Source: an uncultured Eubacteriales bacterium (GTDB lineage: Bacteria > Bacillota > Clostridia > HGM11514). From it: DNA of 12,086 bases. Under the pieces are notes generated by a model that did not search any database, had not been told where the DNA came from, and saw only the letters and a list, made by a program, of their open reading frames with translations. The stretch covers positions 1 to 12,086 of the forward strand of contig CABUMF010000054.1 in the NCBI GenBank assembly GCA_902492655.1, written 5' to 3'. The first letter of the stretch is position 1. Each line of letters starts with the position of its first letter. Position numbers and translations under genes: made by a program. This document shows positions 1-7,002 of this stretch, piece by piece.

Positions 1-1
1 T

Positions 2-415
2 TGTAGCAGTTTAATAAGCATAACAATCCCGGACAGTGTTACAAGTATTGGCGATCATGCATTTTATGGTTGTATCGGTTTGACAAGCATAACAATCGGG
101 AACAGTGTTACAAGTATTGGAGAGTATGCATTTTCTCGTTGTAGCAGTTTAACAAGCGTAACAATCCCGGACAGTGTTACAAGTATTGGGGAGAGTGCAT
201 TTTCTGGTTGTAGCAGTTTAACAAGCGTAACAATCGGGAACAGTGTTACAAGTATTGATTATTGGGCATTTTCTTCTTGTATCAGTTTAACAAGCGTAAC
301 AATCCCGGACAGTGTTACAAGTATTGACTATCGTACATTTTCTGATTGTAGCAGTTTAATAAGCGTAACAATCCCGGACAGTGTTACAAGTATTGGAAAT
401 TATGCGTTTTCTGGT
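2..415 (+). repeat. Six tandem 69-bp repeats encoding LRR_5 units
   Basis: The units start at 2, 71, 140, 209, 278 and 347, each beginning with a Cys codon (TGT) and each exactly 23 codons long. They continue off the left edge. The core agtgttacaagtattg is identical in all six. Each unit reads roughly CSSLTSVTI, then PD or GN, then SVTSIG, then a variable stretch ending in AF or TF plus two residues. The order of the two-residue switch is PD, GN, PD, GN, PD, PD, so the first four units also show a 138-bp higher-order period. Most variation falls in the codons just before the conserved Phe. Confidence 0.95.
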
Positions 416-3067
416 TGTAGCAGTTTAACAGATGTGTATTATACAGGTACAGAGCAACAGTGGGGGAAAATCAGCATTGACAACGGCAATAATTGGTTGA
501 CAGATGCGACTATACATTATAACTATGAATATTCCGAAGTTATTGAATACCTCCCTCCATCAAGTATAACCGGTACATTTAATTTTGCATCGGGAAAGAA
601 ACGCAATGCCGAGTTTAGTTATGACGACAATTTCTTTGCAGAAAACTCATATAAATACAATCACGATTTAGCAAAATTTTCTATGCGTCTTGCATTATCT
701 GCTTTTGCAAATAAAACCGGTAGCGGAAACGATAAGGATTATACGAAACAATATATAAATGCTATGAATTTACTTGACACTTGTAAGTTTAAGGATATTC
801 AATGGAATGCGGATTATGAAGAAAAACCGAGTACAAACGGAATTGGTTTAATTGCAGGTAGCAAAAAAATCAAATATGATGCAGGCAATTATACTTTAAT
901 TGCGTTAGCTGTTCGTGGCGGCGGTTACGAAGCGGAATGGGGCGGTAACTTTACTGTCGGTAACGATAAACACCATAAGGGATTTGAAACTGCCCGCAAT
1001 TATGCGATACAATTTATTCAGGACTATATAGCATCTAATGAAATCACAGGAAATGTAAAAATTCTTATTACAGGATTTAGCCGTGCGGCGGCAACAGCGA
1101 ACTTAACAGCAGCCTATTTTGATGAATATCCCGAAAGATTATCCGATAATGTTTCTGTAAAAATAAGTGATATTTTTGCATATTGCTTTGAAACTCCGGC
1201 AGGTGTGCTATATCCCGAAAACGACAGCGGTTTATATAACAATATTTATAGCATTGTTAATCAGCATGATCCTGTTCCTATGGTTGCTATGCGTGAATGG
1301 GGATATGACAGATACGGAAGAACTTTATATCTTCCGGCAGCACAAACACACAGCGACTATTTTGATCTTCGTAAAAAAATGATAGAGCTATATGATGAAT
1401 ATATCGGAAATAATAAAGCTGATATTTCAAACGATGATAAAAAACCGTACAAAATAGATAACTTTTCAAAATATACATATTTAAGCACCATAACGTATAA
1501 ATATTCTTTGGAAAATGCACAGGGAGTTTATTTGGAACAAATAGTTGACAAGTTAGCTAAATCTATTGGAAATCCATCAAACTATAAAGCGAACTACGAA
1601 GAAGCGTTTGTCTATTTGGGTGCAAATTTGATTGGTGGAGATAACGGCGATAAATTTATAAATTCTCTTTTATATGAGTTTTCGAGGAGATGTGGAGCAA
1701 AGATACTTACAGGATATGCAGTTTCATTAGTACCCTATAGATATATAGTCAGAGAAAGTTTATTTGCTGCTTTTGATGATGTAGGGATAACCATGGATAG
1801 TGACAAAACAGATGTTATCATAGATCTTATTGTGAGCTTGGGTGTAGATGATTTTGTAACTATACTCAAAAATTGCAGTAATTTTGGACAAGCTCATTAT
1901 CCGGAACTTTGTATGGCTTGGCTTGATGCTATTGAAGGCGAAGAAGATTTTGCGGATGTACGATTGAGAACACTTTATGTAAATTGTCCTGTTGATGTAG
2001 AAGTGTACGACAGTAACTCTAATCTTGTTGCAGCTATATACGGTAATGTACCGCAGCAAATTGACGGTAGTACAATAATTGCGTATGTTGATGATAACGG
2101 ACAGAAAGTAATATATTTACCTCAGGACGAAGAATATCGTGTAGAAGTTCTTGCGACTGACGAGGGTGAGGTTACATATACTGTTCAGGAGCAGAATGTA
2201 AGCACGGGTAAAACAAAGGTAATAAATTATAATAATATGACCGTTAGCAAAGACGATACTTTAACAGGCACAATAGAAAATCTTGCAACAACAGAAAATG
2301 CCATATATCTACTTGAATCAACATCTGTTGAGGTCAGCGAAGCGGAAGTCATAGAAAATGCTGAACCTATTGAAATTAACACAGTTGTTGAGGGGAATGG
2401 AGTTGCAAGTAACGGAGGAAGTTATTATAAGGGCGAATATGTGCAAGTAAACGCAGAGCCTTTTGAGAATGAAGAATTTTTAGGCTGGTATAATGGAACA
2501 GAGCTTGTATCAAAAGAAACGGCATATCGTTTTCAGGTGGCAGAGGAAGTGAATTTGACTGCAAAATTTACTGAGAATACTTGTGCTGTTACACTTGCTG
2601 ATAGTAATGATAATATTATAGACATAATCCGTGTCGTTAAGGGTAATGCTGTGCCACTGGAAAAACTCCCCGAAAAAGAAAGCTATACCTTTGGTGGTCT
2701 ATATAAGGATAACACATTGGAAACATCACTTGCCGTAGAAGATGTATTTTACAAAGATACTACCATTTATGTAAAATGGATAAAGAATATAGACATTACA
2801 AGTGCCGTTTATACCAACGATACAGTTGTGGTTAATGCTACAATGGTAGATAAACTTGTTGAAAAATCGGGCATTGTATTTATAGCTTTGTACTATGATA
2901 ACAGATTGGTAGGGCTTAAAAAATTAGCACCTAACAAAGATATAGGTTACACTTTTGAAAATATAAAAGCAAAAGAAGATAACTATATTGTAAAAATTAT
3001 TTGTTGGGATAGTATGACTAAACTAATTCCATTGAATGATTGTGAGGTTGCTACCGTTCAGCAATAG
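2..3067 (+). CDS. BspA-type LRR / lipase-like surface protein, 5'-partial
   Basis: The reading frame is open to the left edge, so the N-terminus, including any signal peptide, is missing; 1021 residues are visible, ending in TAG. Domains in order: six 23-residue BspA/LRR_5 repeats (nt 2-415); the usual LRR-ending segment VYYTGTEQQW (nt 434-525); an alpha/beta-hydrolase resembling class 3 lipases (about nt 560-1960); a divergent InlB-type repeat with FLGWYNG (nt 2375-2580); a second InlB/Listeria-Bacteroides-type repeat (nt 2582-2785); and a roughly 90-residue C-terminal domain with KIICWDS. The candidate triad is Ser in GFSRAAA (codon 1079-1081), Asp in NQHDPVP (codon 1268-1270) and His in GQAHYPE (codon 1895-1897). 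The elbow is GxSxA rather than GxSxG. BspA-like proteins are typically secreted and bind host or matrix surfaces; lipid or ester hydrolysis is inferred only. No LPXTG motif or dockerin is visible. Codons are AT-rich compared with the genes to the right. An internal TTG at nt 80 lies inside a repeat and is not a credible start. Confidence 0.85.
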   Translation, partial: CSSLISITIPDSVTSIGDHAFYGCIGLTSITIGNSVTSIGEYAFSRCSSLTSVTIPDSVTSIGESAFSGCSSLTSVTIGNSVTSIDYWAFSSCISLTSVTIPDSVTSIDYRTFSDCSSLISVTIPDSVTSIGNYAFSGCSSLTDVYYTGTEQQWGKISIDNGNNWLTDATIHYNYEYSEVIEYLPPSSITGTFNFASGKKRNAEFSYDDNFFAENSYKYNHDLAKFSMRLALSAFANKTGSGNDKDYTKQYINAMNLLDTCKFKDIQWNADYEEKPSTNGIGLIAGSKKIKYDAGNYTLIALAVRGGGYEAEWGGNFTVGNDKHHKGFETARNYAIQFIQDYIASNEITGNVKILITGFSRAAATANLTAAYFDEYPERLSDNVSVKISDIFAYCFETPAGVLYPENDSGLYNNIYSIVNQHDPVPMVAMREWGYDRYGRTLYLPAAQTHSDYFDLRKKMIELYDEYIGNNKADISNDDKKPYKIDNFSKYTYLSTITYKYSLENAQGVYLEQIVDKLAKSIGNPSNYKANYEEAFVYLGANLIGGDNGDKFINSLLYEFSRRCGAKILTGYAVSLVPYRYIVRESLFAAFDDVGITMDSDKTDVIIDLIVSLGVDDFVTILKNCSNFGQAHYPELCMAWLDAIEGEEDFADVRLRTLYVNCPVDVEVYDSNSNLVAAIYGNVPQQIDGSTIIAYVDDNGQKVIYLPQDEEYRVEVLATDEGEVTYTVQEQNVSTGKTKVINYNNMTVSKDDTLTGTIENLATTENAIYLLESTSVEVSEAEVIENAEPIEINTVVEGNGVASNGGSYYKGEYVQVNAEPFENEEFLGWYNGTELVSKETAYRFQVAEEVNLTAKFTENTCAVTLADSNDNIIDIIRVVKGNAVPLEKLPEKESYTFGGLYKDNTLETSLAVEDVFYKDTTIYVKWIKNIDITSAVYTNDTVVVNATMVDKLVEKSGIVFIALYYDNRLVGLKKLAPNKDIGYTFENIKAKEDNYIVKIICWDSMTKLIPLNDCEVATVQQ

Positions 3068-3093
3068 TTTTGTACATTTTAAGAGTGCTTCTT

Positions 3094-3140
3094 AATACAC
3101 CGCTTTTGGCTTTTCAGGTCAAGGGCGGTGTATTATTTTT
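3094..3140 (+). terminator. Rho-independent terminator of the LRR/lipase-like gene
   Basis: A perfect 10-bp stem pairs AATACACCGC (3094-3103) with GCGGTGTATT (3125-3134). It can extend inward with A-T and G-T pairs and runs into a T-rich tail (3133-3140). It lies 26 nt after the TAG stop. The minus-strand side has no T-tract, so it should act mainly on plus-strand transcripts. Confidence 0.85.
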
Positions 3141-3183
3141 AAGAGAAAATCTTCGGAGTGAATTTGTTTTCCTGTTTTAGGCA

Positions 3184-3225
3184 ATAAAAAAAGAAGCGTA
3201 ACTCTGCATGAAAATTACGCTTCTT
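3184..3225 (-). terminator. Rho-independent terminator of tRNA-Glu
   Basis: A perfect 11-bp stem pairs AAGAAGCGTAA (3191-3201) with TTACGCTTCTT (3215-3225) across a 13-nt loop. Read on the minus strand, the stem is followed by a T-run (A-rich at 3184-3192 on the plus strand). It starts 7 nt beyond the 3' end of the tRNA. It faces the terminator at 3094-3140, as expected between converging transcripts. Confidence 0.85.
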
Positions 3226-3232
3226 ACTTTTA

Positions 3233-3305
3233 TGACCCCAAGGGGATTCGAACCCCTATTACTGCCGTGAGAGGGCAGCGTACTGAACCATTATACGATG
3301 GGGCC
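3233..3305 (-). tRNA. tRNA-Glu (anticodon CUC)
   Basis: A 73-nt cloverleaf can be folded by eye on the minus strand. The acceptor stem is GGCCCCA with TGGGGTC (one G-T pair) and the discriminator base is A. The anticodon stem CTGCC/GGCAG encloses the loop CTCTCAC, giving anticodon CTC (plus-strand GAG at 3269-3271), which decodes GAG as glutamate. The T arm GGGGTTCGAATCCCC is canonical. The 3' CCA is not encoded. A promoter lies upstream and a terminator directly downstream, so it can be expressed as a single-gene unit. Confidence 0.95.
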
Positions 3306-3319
3306 TCAGGTACTTACCC

Positions 3320-3348
3320 ATTATAGCACATCTGCCACAAAAAAGCAA
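3320..3348 (-). promoter_or_regulatory. Sigma-A-type promoter of tRNA-Glu
   Basis: On the minus strand a perfect -10 box TATAAT (3320-3325) is separated by 17 nt from a weak -35 box TTGCTT (3343-3348). Transcription would start near 3312-3314, a few nucleotides before the mature tRNA 5' end at 3305. No convincing terminator separates the preceding lyase gene (stop at 3367) from the tRNA, so some read-through from that operon is also possible. Confidence 0.7.
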
Positions 3349-3366
3349 GTACTTTTTGAAAAAAAA

Positions 3367-4620
3367 TCAAAGTTTTTTAAGGTTTTCTATTGCGAGCATG
3401 AGCCCGAGCTCTGCGGATTCAAGGTTGATGCCCCCTTGAACATACCCAACATAGGGAGGCTTAATGGGAGCGTCCGCACTAAGCTCGCACGTTGAGCCGG
3501 AAACGAAGGTTCCCGCCGCCATGATTACATCGTGCTTGTAGCCTGGCATGGGAGCCGGCTGAGGCAGGAATTGAGAGTCGACCGGCGAGCCTGTCTGGAT
3601 GCCTTGAATGAATGCGATGAGCTTTTCGGGCTGCAAAAATTTAGCCGCCTGTATGATGCAGAACCGCTCGTCATTTGCCCTCGGGTGCACCTCATAGCCC
3701 AAAGCCTCCAGAACCGAAGCGCACAGCACCGCAGACTTTAAGCACTGTGAAACCACGTGCGGAGCGGTGAAAAGCCCGTAATACATATCCCATGTATGCC
3801 CCAAGGACGCACCGACGTGCTTTCCAATCCCGGGGGAAGTGAGCCTGTAGGAAGCCTTTTCAATAAGGTCGCCCCGACCTGCAACATAGCCCCCTGACTT
3901 AACAACACCGCCGCCGAGGTTTTTAATAAGAGAGCCTGCGCAGAGGTCAACGCCGTGCTCGGTCGGCTCGGTGGTTTCCACAAATTCGCCGTAGCAGTTG
4001 TCGACAATCACAACGCAATTAGGGCTTTTGGCCTTAACAACCCTTGCAATCTCCCCGATAACGGCGTTTGAAAGGGAGCTACGCCACTCATAGCCCTTGG
4101 ACTTTTGAATCCAGACCGCCTTTACATCATCGGTTAAGTTTTCTTTTATTGCGGAAAAATCGGGAGTGCCGCCTGGCAGAAGCTCCACGAATTTACAGCC
4201 TATTCCAAACTCCTTAAGCGAGCCAACACCTTCGCCTGAGATGCTTTCCTCCAATGTGTCGTAGGGCTTTCCCGTAGCGCAAAGGAGTGTGTCGCCCGTT
4301 CGCAGAACCCCGAACATACAAAGCGCAAGAGCGTGAGTTCCGCAGGTAATCGTGTGGCGGACGATAGCGTCCTCACAGCCGAAAATATCCGCATAGATTT
4401 TCTCCAGGGTGTCCCTACCCAAATCGTCATAGCCGTAGCCCGTACTGGGGGCGAAATGTGCCTCACTCACGCCGTTTTTGCGGAAGGCGCAAAGCACCTT
4501 TGCGGCGTTTTTTGCGGCGGTTTCCTCGATTTTAATAAATGCGTCCGCCGCATTTTCCTTGGCTTTTCGGAATAACCTTACGGTGTCCTCCGATATACCT
4601 AAATTTTCATAAAAATTCAT
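3367..4620 (-). CDS. PF06838 methionine gamma-lyase-family PLP enzyme
   Basis: This 417-residue protein matches the PLP-dependent, fold-type-I family annotated as methionine gamma-lyase family / YnbB / 'aluminum resistance protein' (PF06838), at about its usual length. Visible landmarks are the N-terminal FAPSTGYGYDDLGRDTLEKI region, the ITCGTHALAL segment (cofactor-phosphate side), D207 in VIVDNCYGEF (pyridine-nitrogen Asp) and the Schiff-base Lys K233 in SLIKNLGGG. The C-terminal FVSGSTCELSADAPI is also typical of the family. The true substrate of this family is poorly defined; a C-S lyase reaction on sulfur amino acids is the usual annotation, not something proven here. The ATG lies 4 nt after the iorB stop, with an AGGGTGA ribosome binding site overlapping that stop, so it should be translated from the iorAB transcript. 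Compartment: cytoplasm. Confidence 0.9.
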   Translation of the reverse strand: MNFYENLGISEDTVRLFRKAKENAADAFIKIEETAAKNAAKVLCAFRKNGVSEAHFAPSTGYGYDDLGRDTLEKIYADIFGCEDAIVRHTITCGTHALALCMFGVLRTGDTLLCATGKPYDTLEESISGEGVGSLKEFGIGCKFVELLPGGTPDFSAIKENLTDDVKAVWIQKSKGYEWRSSLSNAVIGEIARVVKAKSPNCVVIVDNCYGEFVETTEPTEHGVDLCAGSLIKNLGGGVVKSGGYVAGRGDLIEKASYRLTSPGIGKHVGASLGHTWDMYYGLFTAPHVVSQCLKSAVLCASVLEALGYEVHPRANDERFCIIQAAKFLQPEKLIAFIQGIQTGSPVDSQFLPQPAPMPGYKHDVIMAAGTFVSGSTCELSADAPIKPPYVGYVQGGINLESAELGLMLAIENLKKL

Positions 4621-4624
4621 GCTG

Positions 4625-5197
4625 TCACCCTAAATTATAGCCTTCCTCGAAGGCATTTTTGTTAAGCTCCAAAAATTTTTCCGGAACCGTATCCTCGATT
4701 GCTTTTATCCATGTTTCCTTCGGGATTTCCGAGGATTTTGCAAGCACGCCGATAAGCACCACGTTAACCGCCTTTGTGCTTCCTGCCTTGGCGGCAAGGG
4801 AAAGAGCATCAACGGATGTAACCGACAGCGGCATAGCCGAAAGCTTTTCCAAAATCCCTGCCGGGTACTTCGCCTGCCCCGTAATTACGGGCATGGGAGC
4901 GATGTTTTGAGTGTTCACGATAAGCCTTCCCCCCTCTTTAAGGTGGGAAGCGTACCTCAGAGCCTCCAGCTCCTCGAATGCAAGAATCGTATCCGCGCCG
5001 CCAATCCCGATAATAGGCGAAGCAACGCCCTCACCGTAGCGGACATAGGTCACCACGCTGCCGCCTCTTTGGCTCATTCCGTGCACCTCGGACACCTTTA
5101 CATCAAAGCCCGATGCGATTGCAACATTACCGATAATTCTGCTGGCGAGGAGAGTTCCCTGACCGCCCACGCCAACAATCATGATAGACTTTACCAT
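4625..5197 (-). CDS. iorB: Indolepyruvate ferredoxin oxidoreductase, beta subunit
   Basis: This 190-residue protein is the gamma-domain (PF01558-type) subunit of an IorAB 2-oxoacid:ferredoxin oxidoreductase. With IorA it decarboxylates aryl-pyruvates (indolepyruvate, phenylpyruvate, hydroxyphenylpyruvate) to aryl-acetyl-CoA and reduces ferredoxin. Landmarks are the N-terminal VGVGGQGTLLASRI glycine motif (residues 8-21), EVHGMSQRGGSV (37-48) and a C-terminal half typical of the family. The frame can be opened to 5278, but that would run deep into iorA. I chose ATG at 5197, which follows the iorA stop by 1 nt and is preceded by a purine-rich AAAAGGGGG site. Length and spacing are normal for iorB. 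Coupled translation with iorA is expected. Cytoplasmic. Confidence 0.93.
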   Translation of the reverse strand: MVKSIMIVGVGGQGTLLASRIIGNVAIASGFDVKVSEVHGMSQRGGSVVTYVRYGEGVASPIIGIGGADTILAFEELEALRYASHLKEGGRLIVNTQNIAPMPVITGQAKYPAGILEKLSAMPLSVTSVDALSLAAKAGSTKAVNVVLIGVLAKSSEIPKETWIKAIEDTVPEKFLELNKNAFEEGYNLG

Positions 5198-5198
5198 A

Positions 5199-6941
5199 TT
5201 AAAGCGCCCCCTTTTCGATTGAGCCGAATTTGCAGATTTTGGTGCAAAGCCCACAGCCGTTGCAAAGGGAAGGATCAATGCTAAGCCCGTCCTCGCCCTT
5301 TATTATTGCAGGACAGCCGATTTTCATGCACATTCCGCACTTTTTGCACTTGTCGGGGTCAATGTGCAGCGGCCCGTCAAACTTCACATATTTAAGGAGG
5401 GCGCAGGGACGCTGAACAATAATAACGGAAGGCTCCTCTATTGCGGTTTCTTCCTTTATTGCCGCCTCAAGCCCTTCAAGGTCGAACGGGTCCTCAACCC
5501 TGACTCTGTCAACGCCGAGGGCGTGGCACAGCATTTCAAGGTCCACGATTTTTGTTTCCTCGCCCTTAAGCGTGTGCCCTGTTATGGGGTTTTGCTGATG
5601 CCCCGTCATGCCTGTAATTGAGTTATCCAGTATAAGTACGGTGGACGCACCCTTGTTGTACACAACATCCATAAGGCTCGTTATTCCCGAATGCAGAAAG
5701 GTCGAGTCGCCGATAACGGCAACGGAATGCTTTGTAAATTCCGTACCCCTTGCCTTTTCAAAGCCGTGCTGAGAGGAGATGCTTGCGCCCATGCAGAAGC
5801 AGCAGTCCATCGCCGAAAGCGGAGCAAGTGCGCCTAAGGTGTAGCATCCTATGTCACCGCAAACATTCATTTTAAGCTTGTTAAGCACATAATATGTACC
5901 CCTGTGCGGACAGCCCGGGCATAGAACCGGAGGACGAATCGGAATATCCTCCGCCTTTGCCGTGGATTTTGGTGCAATCCCGAGGATTTTTTCCTTCACT
6001 ATGTCCGCCGACAGCTCCCCAAGAAGCGAGAATTTGTCCTTTCCGTGGCATTTAACACCCAAAGCCTTGCAGTGCTTTTCGATAATTCCGTCAAGCTCCT
6101 CCACCACATACACCTCGTCAACCGATGCGGCAAAATCGAGTATAAGCTTTTCGGGGAGCGGATAAACCATGCCGAGCTTAAGGTAGGACGCCCCCTCACC
6201 GAGAGCCTCTTTAGCGTAGAGATAGGATATGCCCGATGTGATAACGCCGATTTTCCTGTCGTGCATTTCCACCCTGTTAAGGTCGGAGCTTTCCGCCTCT
6301 TTTGTGAGGGCGGCGATGTGCTTTTCGACCTCGATGTGCCTTGCCCTTGCAGGAGCGGGCATCATTGTATATTTTGCAAAATTCTTGTTGTAATCACGAA
6401 CTCCGACTTCCTGTCTTTCCCCCAAGGTGACAAGGCTTTGGGAGTGAGCAACCCTTGTTGAAAGCCGCACGATAACCGAAGTATCAAACCTTTCGCTTAT
6501 TTCGTAAGCCTTAATTATAAAGTCCTTACATTCAGCCGAATCGGAAGGCTCGAGCATTGGAACCTTCGCCGCCATAGCGTGGTGACGGCTGTCCTGCTCG
6601 TTTTGGGAGCTGTGCATACCGGGGTCATCGGCAACCAGGATTACAAGACCGCCGTTTACGCCCACATAAGAAGAAATGTAGAACGGGTCAGCCGCAACGT
6701 TAAGCCCCACATGCTTCATGGCGGCAAAAGCCCTTGCGCCGCCGACTGACGCACCCAAAGCCACCTCAACCGCAACCTTTTCGTTGGGAGCCCATTCTGC
6801 GTAGACCTCATCGTATTTTGCGACCTCCTCGGTCACCTCTGTGCTCGGTGTGCCGGGGTACGAGGAAACCACCTTAACGCCTGCCTCGTAAAGCCCTCTT
6901 GCGATAGCGGCATTGCCGAGCATAAGCTTTTTATCGTTCAT
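5199..6941 (-). CDS. iorA: Indolepyruvate ferredoxin oxidoreductase, alpha subunit
   Basis: This 580-residue protein is the catalytic, thiamine-diphosphate- and Fe-S-containing subunit of IorAB. The N-terminal part (about residues 1-180) is the pyruvate-flavodoxin-oxidoreductase-like domain, with SSYPGTPSTEV and DDPGMHSSQNEQDSR. CPGCPHRG (C341-C344) and GDIGCYTLG precede the TPP domain, whose GDS motif is at 411-413 and DNS at 439-441. The C-terminus holds two [4Fe-4S] sets: C532, C535, C538, C543 (followed by Pro) and C560, C563, C566, C570 (followed by Lys-Phe). Nothing essential looks missing. I prefer ATG 6941: it has GGAGG 7 nt upstream, whereas ATG 6965 has no ribosome binding site and would sit at the predicted transcript start. 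It is first in the iorA-iorB-lyase unit. Substrate preference for aryl-pyruvates is inferred from family. Confidence 0.95.
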   Translation of the reverse strand: MNDKKLMLGNAAIARGLYEAGVKVVSSYPGTPSTEVTEEVAKYDEVYAEWAPNEKVAVEVALGASVGGARAFAAMKHVGLNVAADPFYISSYVGVNGGLVILVADDPGMHSSQNEQDSRHHAMAAKVPMLEPSDSAECKDFIIKAYEISERFDTSVIVRLSTRVAHSQSLVTLGERQEVGVRDYNKNFAKYTMMPAPARARHIEVEKHIAALTKEAESSDLNRVEMHDRKIGVITSGISYLYAKEALGEGASYLKLGMVYPLPEKLILDFAASVDEVYVVEELDGIIEKHCKALGVKCHGKDKFSLLGELSADIVKEKILGIAPKSTAKAEDIPIRPPVLCPGCPHRGTYYVLNKLKMNVCGDIGCYTLGALAPLSAMDCCFCMGASISSQHGFEKARGTEFTKHSVAVIGDSTFLHSGITSLMDVVYNKGASTVLILDNSITGMTGHQQNPITGHTLKGEETKIVDLEMLCHALGVDRVRVEDPFDLEGLEAAIKEETAIEEPSVIIVQRPCALLKYVKFDGPLHIDPDKCKKCGMCMKIGCPAIIKGEDGLSIDPSLCNGCGLCTKICKFGSIEKGAL

Positions 6942-6948
6942 AGAAAGT

Positions 6949-6953
6949 CCTCC
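6949..6953 (-). promoter_or_regulatory. Ribosome binding site deciding the iorA start
   Basis: GGAGG on the minus strand, embedded in TGGAGGA, lies 7 nt before the ATG at 6941. It overlaps codons of the longer frame beginning at 6965, so it supports the shorter 580-residue IorA. Confidence 0.85.
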
Positions 6954-6973
6954 AATTTTTATCATCTGGTATT

Positions 6974-7002
6974 ATTTTATCACAAAACCGACATTTAGTA
7001 AA
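6974..7002 (-). promoter_or_regulatory. Sigma-A-type promoter of iorA-iorB-lyase
   Basis: On the minus strand a -35 box TTTACT (6997-7002) and a -10 box TAAAAT (6974-6979) are separated by exactly 17 nt. Matches to consensus are 4/6 and 5/6. The start would fall near 6967, leaving a leader of about 26 nt. The -35 box overlaps the last codons of the preceding M42-like gene. The 53-nt gap is AT-rich compared with its surroundings and contains no terminator hairpin, so read-through from upstream is also possible. Confidence 0.65.

Noticed and set aside
80..82. TTG as the start of the LRR/lipase-like gene
   Set aside because: It lies inside a repeat unit, and the same frame with the same repeat continues to the left edge of the window.
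2..415. Regular repeats that could be mistaken for a CRISPR array
   Set aside because: There are no unique spacers; the 69-bp period is exactly 23 codons and encodes LRR_5 units within an open frame.
1760..2059. Minus-strand open frame of 99 codons opposite the lipase-like gene
   Set aside because: It is antisense to a clear domain-bearing frame, its composition reflects the opposite strand, and it has no ribosome binding site or recognisable motif.
3338..3366. Possible terminator after the PF06838 lyase gene
   Set aside because: Only a weak A-T stem with no clear T-tail can be drawn here; the long T-run next to the stop lacks a preceding GC-rich hairpin.
6045..6461. Plus-strand open frame of 138 codons
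   Set aside because: It is antisense to iorA, has no recognisable family features, and arises from the GC-biased codons of the real gene. Other plus-strand frames between 3367 and 12086 were rejected for the same reason.
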